Source: Corynebacterium jeikeium
GTDB taxonomy: Bacteria; Actinomycetota; Actinomycetes; Mycobacteriales; Mycobacteriaceae
Direction of reading: 5' to 3'
Assembly: GCF_000738265.1 (NCBI RefSeq)
Contig: NZ_JFCQ01000029.1
Coordinates: 186,001 to 250,000, forward strand
DNA: 64,000 nucleotides
Part shown: in pieces, positions 36,812-46,382 of the stretch
Numbering within the stretch: position 1 is the first letter of the stretch
Layout: each line of letters starts with the position of its first letter
Notes under the pieces: generated by a model
Database searches by the model: none
Told to the model about the DNA's origin: nothing
The model's input: only the letters and a program-made list of their open reading frames with translations
Position numbers and translations under genes: made by a program

Positions 36812-37528
36812 TTAAGCCAGCGACTCTACGAAGCCGGCCAGGTTCTCCTGGGAGCCGTTCACACGGCGGCCGGTGAAGAACGGGGTTTCCTCGCGCACAT
36901 GGTGGCGGGCCTCCGTGTAGCGCATCTTGTACATCAGCTCAACAATGCGCTCCAAGGTCGGGGATTCGAAGGCCAAGATCCACTCATAGTCGCCGAGCGC
37001 GAAAGCAGGAACGGTGTTGGCGCGGACCTCATCGAAGCCCAGTGCAGCCTGACCGTGCTCGCGCAGCAGGCGGGAACGCTCCGCGCGCTCCATGGTGTAC
37101 CACTCGTAGCTGCGGACGAACGGGTAGACGCAGATCCAGTCGCCCGGATCCTCGCCCATGATGAAGGACGGTAGGTGCGCCTTGTTGAACTCGCTCGGGC
37201 GGTGCAGGCAGGTGTTGGACCATACCGGCTCGCAAGCCTGACCCAGCTGAGTCTCCTTGAGGAAGCGACGGTAAGCCGCCTGCAGGTCTTCCATCTTCTC
37301 TGCGTGCCACCAGATCATCACATCTGCTTCGGCACGCAGCGCGGACAGGTCGTAGACGCCGCGGATTTCCAGATCCGCGTCCGCGTAGGAGTCAATGAAT
37401 GCCTGGAAGTCTGCAGCCACCTCCGAGCGCTCCCCCAGCACACCCGGCTCAACCTTGAAAACCGAGTAGTTCGCAAAGCGGACGACGGCGTTGAGGCGCT
37501 TGATTTCCTGCGCGTTCAGTTCACTCAT
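36812..37528 (-). CDS. hemQ: Coproheme decarboxylase
   Basis: Chlorite dismutase-family enzyme that decarboxylates coproheme III to haem b in the Gram-positive coproporphyrin pathway, 238 aa. VYPFVRSYEWYTM contains the catalytic Tyr region; MRYTEARHHVREETPFFTG holds the haem His region and the conserved EETPF-TG end. MSELNAQEIKRLN is the natural N terminus: ATG at 37526-37528; the longer in-frame reading into the intergenic region is not protein-like. With hemE and hemY on the same strand it completes a late haem block; ferrochelatase is not in this window. Confidence 0.95.
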   Translation of the reverse strand: MSELNAQEIKRLNAVVRFANYSVFKVEPGVLGERSEVAADFQAFIDSYADADLEIRGVYDLSALRAEADVMIWWHAEKMEDLQAAYRRFLKETQLGQACEPVWSNTCLHRPSEFNKAHLPSFIMGEDPGDWICVYPFVRSYEWYTMERAERSRLLREHGQAALGFDEVRANTVPAFALGDYEWILAFESPTLERIVELMYKMRYTEARHHVREETPFFTGRRVNGSQENLAGFVESLA

Positions 37529-37643
37529 GGTGTTTAAGCCTTTTAGCCTTTCTTGGTTTTGAGTGTCGCGAGTTTTCCCACACCCGCATGTGCAATCCAA
37601 TTTACGCGACCCAGTACATGGGAGGGGGTAGGCGTGGGGAGGG

Positions 37644-39095
37644 TCACGCCATTTCGCGGATGATCTCCCGGGCTGCCTCCACACCGGAGGCCGCACAAGC
37701 TGGCACGCCCACGCCGTTGAGCATGGCGCCGGCCAGTGCCAGCCCACGCACGCCGAGCACGTCGTCGTAGGCCTGCGCCATCGCATCCATGTAGCCCACT
37801 CCGTAGCGTGGCAGGCCACCCCACCAGCGCTGAACGAAGTACTCCTCCGGGGTCTTGCGCTCGCCAGTGATGCGCTCCAAGTCGTCGACCGCGAAACTCA
37901 GCAGAGCACGGTTGTCCACTTCCAAGTGCCAGGGGTTAGAGAAGTTGCCGAAGCTAGCGCGCACGAAAGCTCCTCCCCGCTCGGCCAGATGCGGCCACTT
38001 GCGGGAAGAGAACGTAAAGGCCTTCGCCTCGGTGGGGGCGTCACTTCCCAAAAGAACCCCAGAGCGCTCCGGGATGCCATGGGCGGAAGCCATGCGCATG
38101 CCGACGACTACGCTGCTGGCAAGCTCCACCTCGCCCAGCACGTCCGCGGCCGTGGGTGCCATGTACTGCAGAATCGCGGATGCGGTCGGGGCGGGAGTGG
38201 CCACGATAACCGCGTCGAACTCACCGATCGGATCGATGTAGTAGCCAGTGCGGGTGCGGCCGATGGATTCCACCGCCGTATTGCGCAGCACCTCGGGGTT
38301 CGCGTGACGCACTAGTGCGTCCACCAGGCTGGCGTAGCCTCCGCGCAGACTGCGGAACACCGGCTTGGGCTTCTCCCCCGCCTCCGGCTGTGCAGCCGCA
38401 CGCTTCGAAAGAATCGCTTCCACGGCATCCACCAGGAAGAACGGCTGGCCGTTTTCGCCCAGACGATCAAGTTCCGCGGCTAGCTGCGGGATGGTGGCGC
38501 GGACGCCCAGGTCGAATCCGTCGGCGGAATACACGCCTCCGAGCAGCGGGGAGACCAACCGGTCGACCACGATGCGCCCCAATCGGGCTTCCACCAATTG
38601 GCCTACAGAGGTGTCCTGGCCGGGGGTCCACGTCATGGGCTGACCGTTACGCTCCGCGTCGATGCGGGCAGCTCCATCCTTGCCGACGACCTCCAACACG
38701 TCCTCACCACGGGCGGGGATTCCCATCAGCGTGCGGCGGGGGATGTCCACCAGGGCACCGTCGACGTAGAAACCACTCGGCAGGCCAGAGGGGGTGCACA
38801 ACTGATCGCCCAGCCCGACGGACTCGATTAGCTCTGTGAAGTCCTGCCGAAAACCCAGGTACGCCTCCGCTCCCATGTCCACTGGGCCGTTGGCGAAGTT
38901 AACCGTCTTAAGCTTCCCGCCCAGGCGGTCGTAGGCCTCGGTCACCAGGATGCGGGCATTCGGACCCAACTGTCGGCGCAGCTCCCAGGCGGCGCTCAGA
39001 CCCGCAATTCCGCCGCCGATGACGGCGACGCGCAGCCCCTCCAGCCCGGTGGTATCTAGCTTCTCGAAGTGGCAGGAGAACTGGTTAGCTTTCAT
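37644..39095 (-). CDS. hemY: Coproporphyrinogen III / protoporphyrinogen oxidase (HemY type)
   Basis: FAD enzyme that oxidises the porphyrinogen to porphyrin, 483 aa. The dinucleotide-binding motif is AVIGGGIAGLSAAWEL (about 24-39); LGGKLKTVNFANGPVDMGAEAYL follows as in HemY/CgoX. The C-terminal FAD segment is GLALAGAMLNGVGVPACAASGVEAA. Because HemQ is next door, the natural substrate is probably coproporphyrinogen III (CgoX). The ATG overlaps the hemE stop (ATGA), so they are coupled. Confidence 0.94.
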   Translation of the reverse strand: MKANQFSCHFEKLDTTGLEGLRVAVIGGGIAGLSAAWELRRQLGPNARILVTEAYDRLGGKLKTVNFANGPVDMGAEAYLGFRQDFTELIESVGLGDQLCTPSGLPSGFYVDGALVDIPRRTLMGIPARGEDVLEVVGKDGAARIDAERNGQPMTWTPGQDTSVGQLVEARLGRIVVDRLVSPLLGGVYSADGFDLGVRATIPQLAAELDRLGENGQPFFLVDAVEAILSKRAAAQPEAGEKPKPVFRSLRGGYASLVDALVRHANPEVLRNTAVESIGRTRTGYYIDPIGEFDAVIVATPAPTASAILQYMAPTAADVLGEVELASSVVVGMRMASAHGIPERSGVLLGSDAPTEAKAFTFSSRKWPHLAERGGAFVRASFGNFSNPWHLEVDNRALLSFAVDDLERITGERKTPEEYFVQRWWGGLPRYGVGYMDAMAQAYDDVLGVRGLALAGAMLNGVGVPACAASGVEAAREIIREMA

Positions 39096-40255
39096 CGCTT
39101 GTGAACCTCCTCAAAGGCGCGAGTGATGGCATCCGGATCCGTGTTGGGCAACACCCCGTGGCCGAGGTTGAAGATGTGCCCGCGAGCCTGGCCACGCTCG
39201 ATAGCTCGGTCGGCCTCTGCACAGATGCGGGCGACGTTCTCTGCGGTAATGTCCGGGCCAGCGAACAGCGCCGCGGGATCCAGGTTGCCTTGCAGTGCCT
39301 TCGCGCGGCTGGCAGGCTCCGCGGTGGGTTTGGCCTCTTGCAGTGCGGCAGAGATGCGCGCCGCCGCAGAGTCCATCGGGACGCGCCAATCCACTCCCAC
39401 CACATCCGGGCCGGCCAGAGCCATATCTCCCAGTAGCTCGCCGGTGCCCACGCCGAAGTGAATCATCGGAATGCCATAGGGACGCATCGCATCGAAGATC
39501 TGGGCGGAATACGGCTGGACGAATTCCCGGTAATCCCGGGCGGACAAGTAGCCCGCCCAAGAGTCGAACAGCTGCAGGGCATCCACGCCAGCCTCCGCCT
39601 GAACCTGGAGGAAGCGGACAATTGTGGGCGTCAATCGGCGCATCAACGAATGCCACACATCGGGATGGGTGTACATCAGTGCCTTCGTGACCTCATGGTT
39701 CTTCGATGGGCCACCTTCCACCAGGTAAGAAGCCAGGGTGAAGGGTGCGCCTGCGAATCCGATGAGCACCTGGTCGTTGCGCAGCCCCTCCAGAACTCCG
39801 CCGATGCCCTCGACGATGCTGTCCAACTGGCCTGGTTCGACGATCGGCAGCTCGTCGACGGCCTCCTGCGTGCGAACCGGGTGCTCGACGACCGGACCCC
39901 GACCAGCCACAATGTCCAAGTCCACCCCCGCTGCCTTTAGCGGCACCACAATGTCGGAAAACAGGATCGCGGCATCGGCATCGTGCCTCCGCACCGGCTG
40001 CAGCGTGATCTCCGCCAACAGCTCAGGGTTGAAACAAGATTCCAGCATCCCGTGGTTCTTGCGAATCTCGCGGTATTCAGGCAGCGAACGGCCTGCCTGG
40101 CGCATCATCCACACCGGTCGGCGACTGGGCTTTTCGCCGCGCGCAGCGGCCAGGAAAGGCGCATCCTTATCGGCTCGGCGGCGTGCCTCGGCAGCAGCGA
40201 CATCGGCGGGCAAGTCGGACATAGGATCTAGGCGATCAAAAGGCTCACGCGTCAT
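39092..40255 (-). CDS. hemE: Uroporphyrinogen decarboxylase
   Basis: Removes the four acetate carboxyls of uroporphyrinogen III, 387 aa from the chosen start. RRPVWMMRQAGRSLPEYRE is the N-terminal signature, with the catalytic Asp in AAILFSDIVVPLKAAG, and GFAGAPFTLASYLVEGG and IHFGVGTGELL are typical. Start: ATG at 40253-40255 (M-T-R-E-P-F), because CATAAT lies exactly 7 nt upstream, fitting a leaderless transcript; a further in-frame GTG exists at 40318. The first about 45 residues are variable. It is divergent from the DUF3000 gene. Confidence 0.95.
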   Translation of the reverse strand: MTREPFDRLDPMSDLPADVAAAEARRRADKDAPFLAAARGEKPSRRPVWMMRQAGRSLPEYREIRKNHGMLESCFNPELLAEITLQPVRRHDADAAILFSDIVVPLKAAGVDLDIVAGRGPVVEHPVRTQEAVDELPIVEPGQLDSIVEGIGGVLEGLRNDQVLIGFAGAPFTLASYLVEGGPSKNHEVTKALMYTHPDVWHSLMRRLTPTIVRFLQVQAEAGVDALQLFDSWAGYLSARDYREFVQPYSAQIFDAMRPYGIPMIHFGVGTGELLGDMALAGPDVVGVDWRVPMDSAAARISAALQEAKPTAEPASRAKALQGNLDPAALFAGPDITAENVARICAEADRAIERGQARGHIFNLGHGVLPNTDPDAITRAFEEVHKR

Positions 40256-40262
40256 GGCCTCC

Positions 40263-40268
40263 ATTATG
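40263..40268 (-). promoter_or_regulatory. -10 box for leaderless hemE
   Basis: CATAAT on the minus strand, 7 nt (GGAGGCC) before the ATG, placing transcription start on the start codon. Confidence 0.5.
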
Positions 40269-40340
40269 CCAGCGCCAGCGGAGCGCCCGGCAATCACAAT
40301 CGCCTCGGCGCGCCTCACGTCTGCACCAAACCTTAAAGGC

Positions 40341-40346
40341 TAGGTT
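40341..40346 (+). promoter_or_regulatory. -10 box of the DUF3000 gene, inside an inverted repeat
   Basis: TAGGTT, 8 nt before GTG, fits a leaderless start. It lies inside an imperfect palindrome AAGGC-N9-GCCTT (40336-40354), a possible operator. Confidence 0.4.
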
Positions 40347-40354
40347 TAGGCCTT

Positions 40355-40987
40355 GTGAGCCAAGAGACTGAGATCCCAGAGTACTTCCACGAAGCCGTGC
40401 GCTCCATGTCGGAAGCACATGTGCGTCGCGGCATCAGCGTCGGCGATATTCGCCCTCCCCGCAACCTCGCACCCCTCAGCCACGCCATCGGCCTCGAGGT
40501 GCTGCCCGCCGACGAGGACACCCCCGGCGCCGAATCTAGCGCTACCCCCGCAGGCGACGCCTTTGGCCGCCTCATTCTGCTGCACGACCCGCAAGGCGAG
40601 GAGCAGTGGAAGGGCAAGAAGATGCGCATGGTCGCCTACATTCAGGCGGACATGGACGCCGCCGTTGCCTCCGACCCCCTGTTGCCGGATGTTGCTTGGG
40701 ATTGGCTTAAAGAACAGCTCGATTCGCCGGAATGCGAGTACACCGACCTCGGCGGAACGGTCACTTCTACCGCCTCTGTTCGTTATGGCGACATCGGTGG
40801 ACCGCCGCGTGCCTTCCAGCTGGAACTGCGTGCGTCCTGGACTGCCACCGGCTCTGACCTGACCGGCCACGTCCAGGCTTTTGCCGAGGTTCTGGCCAAC
40901 GTCGCTGGCTTGCCACCAGAGGGTGTGACCGCACTCGCCTTCGGCGCCCGTTCCGCGGGCACCGCCAGCGCCGCCAACGACTCTTAA
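40355..40987 (+). CDS. DUF3000 family protein (Rv2680 type)
   Basis: Conserved actinobacterial protein of unknown function, 210 aa, soluble, no signal or membrane segment. It begins MSQETEIPEYFHEAVRSM; the core has RRGISVGDIRPPRNLAPLSHA and TSTASVRYGDIGGPPRAFQLELRASW with the family-typical end GHVQAFAEVLANVAGLPPEGV. Start GTG at 40355 without a ribosome site but with a -10 eight bases upstream. It lies next to the RNase D gene, as in M. tuberculosis (Rv2680-Rv2681), suggesting a shared role in RNA metabolism; that is inference. Confidence 0.8.
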   Translation: MSQETEIPEYFHEAVRSMSEAHVRRGISVGDIRPPRNLAPLSHAIGLEVLPADEDTPGAESSATPAGDAFGRLILLHDPQGEEQWKGKKMRMVAYIQADMDAAVASDPLLPDVAWDWLKEQLDSPECEYTDLGGTVTSTASVRYGDIGGPPRAFQLELRASWTATGSDLTGHVQAFAEVLANVAGLPPEGVTALAFGARSAGTASAANDS

Positions 40988-41038
40988 ATCGCACGCCTCC
41001 GCAGTGCAGCTCCAGCGGCCAGCAACGCGCCCGTGGCG

Positions 41039-41044
41039 TATCGT
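41039..41044 (+). promoter_or_regulatory. -10 box of the RNase D-like gene
   Basis: TATCGT lies 6 nt before the GTG start; no ribosome site is present, so a leaderless transcript is likely. Confidence 0.4.
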
Positions 41045-41050
41045 TGTCGT

Positions 41051-42340
41051 GTGAGCTTTGTATCTGTCCCCGCCGCCGGTACCCCGCCTCTGCGGGACAC
41101 CCCGGAGCAGATCAAGGAAGCCACCCGCGCTCTCGCCGCGGGAACCGGCCCCATCGCCATCGATACCGAGCGCGCTTCCGCCTACCGCTACAACGACCGC
41201 GCCTTCCTCATCCAGCTGCGGCGCCACGGTGCCGGAACCTTCCTCATCGACCCAGAAGCGCAGCCCACGGCCACCGCCCGCATGTCGGAGGTCGTCAATA
41301 GCGCCGACTGGATCCTGCACGCCGCACACACGGATCTGCCCTGCCTGATGGCTCTGGGGTGGCAGCCGCAGCGTCTGCATGACACACAGATCGCGGCTCA
41401 GATCCTCGGCGCCGAACGCATCGGGCTGTCCGGCCTGCTGGAAGATTTTTTCGGCATCGAAGTACCAAAGGACAAGGGCAACGCCGACTGGTCGCGCCGG
41501 CCACTGAATGCAGAAATGCTCAACTACGCGGCCTTGGACGTGGAATGGCTCATCGAGATCCACACGCTCTGCATACGGGAGCTCGCCGAAATGGGGCGCA
41601 CCGAGTGGTACAGCCAGGAATGCGCCCACGTGCTCGCATCCGCCACTGCCCTGGCCGCCCCCGACTGGACGTCGCTAAAGGGGCTTTCCTCCCTGCGCGA
41701 GCCTCTGTCACGCAAGGTCGCCCACGACCTGTGGGAGGCGCGCGATCAACTGGCCCGCCACCGCGATCTATCCCCCGAAACCATCCTGCGCAGCCGCGAC
41801 ATCGTCGCCATCGCCGGTCACGTCGTCGACGATCCGAATGCTGCGCTGAAGCAACTCCGATTTTGTCTGCACCGCTCGCGGGTTCGCCTTGCCCCGCGGG
41901 CTCGCAGGCGGTTTACTGAGGTTCTTTCGGACGCCCTCACCTCCGCCCCTTACGACCTCGAACTAGAGCACTACCGTGCGCCCCGGCACTCGTCCCCCGG
42001 GATTCCCGACCACAAGATCTGGTCCCAGGAATACCCGCGCGCCGCTGCCTACGCAGATGCAATCCTGTCTGCGGCGGACGACGTCGCCGATAATCTACAG
42101 ATACGGCTGGATACCATCGTCACCAGGCGAAACCTGCGCAAAGCCGCCTGGGCCTGCTGGCTGGCGGAGGCCAGCCATGCCTACGACGGGGCGGCCGACC
42201 CACTGGCCGAATGGGAGGATCTGCTGGGCGCTCAATGGGAAAGCCTGGGGCTGCGTCCGTGGCAGGTAGAGGTCCTCCTCAACGCCACCCTCCCCGCCGT
42301 GGCCGGGGTGTATAGCGGGGACTACAGCTTCTGGGCGTAG
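41051..42340 (+). CDS. RNase D-like 3'-5' exoribonuclease with HRDC domain
   Basis: DEDD-superfamily exonuclease, 429 aa. The exonuclease domain (about 15-190) shows motif [11 protein letters not shown], motif [14 protein letters not shown] and motif [17 protein letters not shown] (DEDDy Tyr/Asp). An HRDC nucleic-acid-binding domain follows at about 215-295 ([35 protein letters not shown]). The C-terminal 120 residues are family-specific. Likely role in tRNA 3' processing or RNA decay. The 3' end overlaps the convergent dxs gene by 19 bp. Start GTG at 41051. Confidence 0.9.
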   Translation: MSFVSVPAAGTPPLRDTPEQIKEATRALAAGTGPIAIDTERASAYRYNDRAFLIQLRRHGAGTFLIDPEAQPTATARMSEVVNSADWILHAAHTDLPCLMALGWQPQRLHDTQIAAQILGAERIGLSGLLEDFFGIEVPKDKGNADWSRRPLNAEMLNYAALDVEWLIEIHTLCIRELAEMGRTEWYSQECAHVLASATALAAPDWTSLKGLSSLREPLSRKVAHDLWEARDQLARHRDLSPETILRSRDIVAIAGHVVDDPNAALKQLRFCLHRSRVRLAPRARRRFTEVLSDALTSAPYDLELEHYRAPRHSSPGIPDHKIWSQEYPRAAAYADAILSAADDVADNLQIRLDTIVTRRNLRKAAWACWLAEASHAYDGAADPLAEWEDLLGAQWESLGLRPWQVEVLLNATLPAVAGVYSGDYSFWA

Positions 42341-44220
42341 CCCAGTACGGTGTCCACGACCGTGTCGACGTCCAAGCCGAGCTCCTCCAGCACTTCCCCG
42401 CGCGAGGCGTGAGCCAGGAACTTCTGCGGCACGCCCAGGATCCGTACCGGCACGTCAATGCCCGCGGCGGATAGCTCGTATTGCAGGGTGCTGCCGGCAC
42501 CACCGTGGATGCCGTTGTCTTCGATCGTGACAACCAGATCGAAGTCCTTGGCCAGCTCCAGCAGGTTCTCCGACGTGGGAATAACCCAGTGGGGATCGAC
42601 GACGGTGGCGGAAAAGTCGGCGTCACAAAGAGCTTGGGCGGCAGCGAGGGCCTGCGCGGCCAGAGCGCCGAAGGAAACAATGAGCACCTTCTTGCCAGAA
42701 TCGGCACCGTCGCCGCCCTGCTCGAAGAGCACGTCGTAGTCGGCTTCCTCTCGCACCGCAGGAATCGGTGCGGGGGCGTTGCCCTTCGGGAAACGCACCA
42801 CGGTAGGCGCATCGTCGATGGCCACCGAACGGTCGAGTGCCAGCTCGAGGGTGCGCGCATCACGCGGCGCGGCGACGTGGATGCCCGGCACGATGCCCGT
42901 GATCGACAGGTCCCACATACCGTTGTGGCTGGCGCCGTCGGAGCCGGTGATGCCTGCGCGGTCGAGGACGAGTGTCACACCTAGCTTCAGCAGGGCGACG
43001 TCCATCAGCAGCTGGTCGAAGGCGCGGTTCAGGAACGTCGAATACACAGCAACGACGGGGTGCAGACCACCGAGCGCCAAGCCGGCTGCGGAGGTCACCG
43101 CATGCTGCTCGGCGATGCCGACGTCGTAAGTACGGCTGGGGTGTACCTTGGCGAAGTCGGCCAGACCCGTAGGGCCAGCCATGGCGGCGGTGATGGCAAC
43201 TACGTCCTCGCGCTCGTTGGCGATATCGATCAGGCGATTGGAAAACACCTTGGTCCAGCTGATTGCGCCCTCGGTCTTCTTCGCCATCGACTCGCCGGTA
43301 ATCGGGTCGATCACGCCGGTCGAGTGCATCTGGTCGGCCTCGTCCTGCTCCGCCGGGTCGAAACCCTTGCCCTTCTGCGTCACGGCGTGGACGATAACTG
43401 GGCCGCCGTAGTCCTTGGCATAACGCAGGGCGTTTTCCACCTGCTTGATGTCGTGGCCGTCGACCGGGCCAATGTACTTCAGCCCCAGCTCCGGGAACAT
43501 CTCGTGGGGGATAACGGTGTGCTTCACGCCCTCCTTGAAGCCGTGAATCACCTGGAAGGCACGGTCGCCGACCCAGCCCATGCGTCCGAGGGCGTTCTTT
43601 CCGGTATCCATCACCCGGTCGTACATGGGCTGTAGGCGCAGCGCGGCCAGGTTCTCGGCCAGGCCGCCGATAGTCGGGGAATAAGAGCGCCCGTTGTCGT
43701 TGACGACGACAACGAGGCTGCGCTTCTTTGCTGCAGCGATGTTGTTGAGTGCCTCCCAGGTCATACCACCGGTCAAGGCACCATCGCCCACGAGGGCAAC
43801 GACGTGCCGGTGCACCTGCCCGGTGAGTTCAAACGCCTTGGCCAGACCATCCGCGTAGGACAGAGATGCGGAAGCGTGGGAGGATTCAGTCCAGTCGTGC
43901 GGGGATTCCGCGCGGTCGGGATAGCCGGACAGGCCATCCTTTTGGCGTAGGGTATCGAAGAGGTCACGGCGACCGGTCAGGATCTTGTGCACATAGGCCT
44001 GGTGGCCGGTGTCAAAGATCAGCGGGTCCGACGGCGAATCGAATACCCGGTGCATCGCGATGGTCAGCTCCACTACGCCCAGGTTCGGCCCCAGGTGGCC
44101 GCCGGTGGCGGAGACCTTTTGGATCAGAAACTCGCGAATCTCCGCGGCCAGCTGTTCGAGCTGGTCTGCATCCAGTCCCTTCAGGTCAGCGGGCGAGGAC
44201 ACCTTGTCGAGAATTCCCAT
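42322..44220 (-). CDS. dxs: 1-deoxy-D-xylulose-5-phosphate synthase
   Basis: Thiamine diphosphate enzyme of the MEP isoprenoid pathway (pyruvate + glyceraldehyde 3-phosphate to DXP), 632 aa, normal length. [16 protein letters not shown] (N terminus), the ThDP motif [21 protein letters not shown] (first part GDGALTGGM), [14 protein letters not shown], and the transketolase pyrimidine domain with [19 protein letters not shown] and [18 protein letters not shown]. Start ATG at 44218-44220. A TAGAAT box at 44275-44280 on the minus strand is a plausible -10. Supplies polyprenyl carriers for the wall glycosyltransferases, including aftC. Confidence 0.97.
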   Translation of the reverse strand: MGILDKVSSPADLKGLDADQLEQLAAEIREFLIQKVSATGGHLGPNLGVVELTIAMHRVFDSPSDPLIFDTGHQAYVHKILTGRRDLFDTLRQKDGLSGYPDRAESPHDWTESSHASASLSYADGLAKAFELTGQVHRHVVALVGDGALTGGMTWEALNNIAAAKKRSLVVVVNDNGRSYSPTIGGLAENLAALRLQPMYDRVMDTGKNALGRMGWVGDRAFQVIHGFKEGVKHTVIPHEMFPELGLKYIGPVDGHDIKQVENALRYAKDYGGPVIVHAVTQKGKGFDPAEQDEADQMHSTGVIDPITGESMAKKTEGAISWTKVFSNRLIDIANEREDVVAITAAMAGPTGLADFAKVHPSRTYDVGIAEQHAVTSAAGLALGGLHPVVAVYSTFLNRAFDQLLMDVALLKLGVTLVLDRAGITGSDGASHNGMWDLSITGIVPGIHVAAPRDARTLELALDRSVAIDDAPTVVRFPKGNAPAPIPAVREEADYDVLFEQGGDGADSGKKVLIVSFGALAAQALAAAQALCDADFSATVVDPHWVIPTSENLLELAKDFDLVVTIEDNGIHGGAGSTLQYELSAAGIDVPVRILGVPQKFLAHASRGEVLEELGLDVDTVVDTVLGYAQKL

Positions 44221-44274
44221 GTGAAGCTACTCTTCTCCATCCTTTGTCGCGCGCCGATGAGTGATTTTCGTTCT

Positions 44275-44280
44275 ATTCTA
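44275..44280 (-). promoter_or_regulatory. Candidate -10 of dxs
   Basis: TAGAAT on the minus strand about 55 nt before the dxs ATG; -35 weak (TTTCA-like at suitable spacing). Confidence 0.4.
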
Positions 44281-44329
44281 ACGGTGCCCTAGCGAATTGA
44301 AAGAATCCGCTGTGAGTCCGCGCTGCTAT

Positions 44330-45658
44330 CTAAGAATCAGCTCGTGAATCAGCTCGACGGCCACGGGTGGGAACTAGATATGCCAATAGCTCTACGTGGT
44401 GGTTGAGGCCGAATGCATCCACTACGCACAGCTCCTTGATCGCATAGCCCCGCTGAATCCATACCCCTAGGTCGCGGGCTGCAGTGGCAGGGTCACATCC
44501 GACGTGCACAACGTGGCGCGGCCGTGCCTTAGCGATGTCGGTAATTGCTTGCGCACCCGCACCCGTGCGCGGCGGATCCACAACCACGGCGTGGACTTTT
44601 CCGCCCCGCGGGAGGCTAGAAACGCTTCGGGCTACATCGGCGTCGACGAACTCAACGTTGTCGATTCCCGCCGCATCCAAGGCCCGCGCCCCGGCTTCAC
44701 TGGCGCTCCCGGCAACGTCTACGCACACCACGCGGTCGGTTTTCCGGGACAGCGCGGCACTGAATACGCCCGCGCCGCCATAGAGGTCCCACGCGACGGA
44801 AGCGCGCTCCTTGCCCGCTGGCGGTATGTGCCGCGCGATCCAGCTGGAATAGAACTGCGGTGCAGCGCTGTGAGCCTGCCAGAAGTCCTGTACCTGGCTC
44901 TCCCACTGCACATCGAACTCGCGATCCAAGCCCTCGCCATAGTGCACCGTGCGGGTGACGGTGGGTAATGGTCCGCCCGTAAGCGCTTTCGCCTGCGGGC
45001 GTCCAGCCGATCCCTGCAGCTGCACCATGCGCCGGGTGCCGTCGTCCCCCACCGCCACGGCGATTTCCGTGTTCGGGGTCAGTCGCCCTGCCTCCTGCAG
45101 TTGGTGGACGTCCTGCGCCAAACCGTCCTTCAGTGCGTCACTCCACTGCGCGCATTCGTGCTCCACCGCTACAACGTCGTGGGAGCCGCGGGCGCGTTGC
45201 CCGACGGTGCCTTGAGCGTCAACGGCCAGGCGCACTCGGGTACGTGAACCCGCGTAAGGTTCCAGGCTCTTCGTGGTCACCTGGATCTGGTTCAACGTCT
45301 CGGCGTCGATCTTGCCCACCCGGCGCAGCTGGTCAAGCACGACCTGCTTCTTAAAATCCAGCGCGCCGATAGCGTCCACAAAGTCCAGGTCACAGCAGCC
45401 CGCTCCCGCCTTCGCCGCTGGGCACAGAGGTTCCACGCGGTGCGGGTGTGGCTGGCCGACCGCTGTCGCCTCACCGGTCCGGAAGCCCTTCTTGGAGTTC
45501 GATTTCCGCGCCGGATCCAGCGCAACCGTCACATCATGCTCCCCGGGCAGCCCACCGCGCACAAACACGACTTGCCCGTCTAGCCGACCAATCACGGAGC
45601 CGCCGTTGGCTGGCCCCTCCAGGTTGATCACTACTTCTTCCTTCTTAGTGACGCCCAT
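44330..45658 (-). CDS. TrmA/RlmD-type RNA (uracil-C5) methyltransferase
   Basis: SAM-dependent RNA uridine methyltransferase, 442 aa. An N-terminal TRAM-like domain (GSVIGRLDGQVVFVRGGLPGE), a Cys cluster LCPAAKAGAGCCDLDFVD that may hold an Fe-S site as in RlmD, the SAM motif WDLYGGAGVFSAAL, VVVDPPRTGAG (motif IV) and the catalytic-Cys segment VHVGCDPATAARDL. The rRNA or tRNA target cannot be told. Start ATG at 45656-45658, overlapping the upstream stop; GTG at 45629-45631 with AAGGAAG is an alternative giving 433 aa. M. tuberculosis counterpart Rv2689c. Confidence 0.87.
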   Translation of the reverse strand: MGVTKKEEVVINLEGPANGGSVIGRLDGQVVFVRGGLPGEHDVTVALDPARKSNSKKGFRTGEATAVGQPHPHRVEPLCPAAKAGAGCCDLDFVDAIGALDFKKQVVLDQLRRVGKIDAETLNQIQVTTKSLEPYAGSRTRVRLAVDAQGTVGQRARGSHDVVAVEHECAQWSDALKDGLAQDVHQLQEAGRLTPNTEIAVAVGDDGTRRMVQLQGSAGRPQAKALTGGPLPTVTRTVHYGEGLDREFDVQWESQVQDFWQAHSAAPQFYSSWIARHIPPAGKERASVAWDLYGGAGVFSAALSRKTDRVVCVDVAGSASEAGARALDAAGIDNVEFVDADVARSVSSLPRGGKVHAVVVDPPRTGAGAQAITDIAKARPRHVVHVGCDPATAARDLGVWIQRGYAIKELCVVDAFGLNHHVELLAYLVPTRGRRADSRADS

Positions 45659-46382
45659 CCGCTTCCACTTCTTCGTCATTTCCCACGGTGCTGTCGGTCT
45701 CCGCCTTCTCGGGTTGATCAGCGTTCTCTGGGTGCCGGCCCTCCGCCTTGTTCGCAGCCTTGACGGCCCAGACGGTGACGGCCACCGCGACAAGAGTTAA
45801 CGGCCATCCCATGGCAATACGGGTGTAACCCAGCGCGTCGGTTTTGTCGGCCACATAGAGCCACTGCTGAATGCCGAAGCGTGCAAGGAACACCAGTGCC
45901 CAGGCAATCGTGGCGATGTTGAATGCCTGCACGGCCCGACGGTTAGTGCGCCAACGCTGGTCGTCGCCATTGATTCCGCGCCAGATCACGCCGACCAGGG
46001 GCCAGCGCACAAAGATCGAAATGATGAAGGCGATGCCTGCCACCAGCGAATACCAGATGCCGTAGGCGAAATATCCCTTTGCATCCCCCATGAACCAAGC
46101 AATGGCTGCGCACAGCGCGACGGCCATGAATCCAGATATTGCGGGCTGTAGATTCTCCTTTCGCGCTAGCCGCCACACCAGGATCGCCACCGCTACTGCG
46201 AGCGCGGAAATCAAAGCAGGTGTTAGCCCCCATTGACTGTTCACAGGCACGAGGACAAGCACGGGCAGGGTCGACGAAACCAGCCCGGACAGACCACCCA
46301 TCTGCTCCAGCAGAGTGCCCTGCTCTTCCTTGGTTTGGCTCTGCTTCTGTCCAGATTCCGCCGATTCGGTCGATTCGGCCAT
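45645..46382 (-). CDS. DUF3159 membrane protein
   Basis: Conserved actinobacterial integral membrane protein, 245 aa. About 35 polar N-terminal residues lead into five or six helices (about 40-225), with the conserved GGLSGLVSSTLPVLVLVPVN and RWPLVGVIWRGINGDDQRWR loops that define DUF3159. The C-terminal tail is acidic. Function unknown. The ATG overlaps the stop of the DUF3710 gene (TAATG), so both are coupled. Confidence 0.85.
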   Translation of the reverse strand: MAESTESAESGQKQSQTKEEQGTLLEQMGGLSGLVSSTLPVLVLVPVNSQWGLTPALISALAVAVAILVWRLARKENLQPAISGFMAVALCAAIAWFMGDAKGYFAYGIWYSLVAGIAFIISIFVRWPLVGVIWRGINGDDQRWRTNRRAVQAFNIATIAWALVFLARFGIQQWLYVADKTDALGYTRIAMGWPLTLVAVAVTVWAVKAANKAEGRHPENADQPEKAETDSTVGNDEEVEADGRH

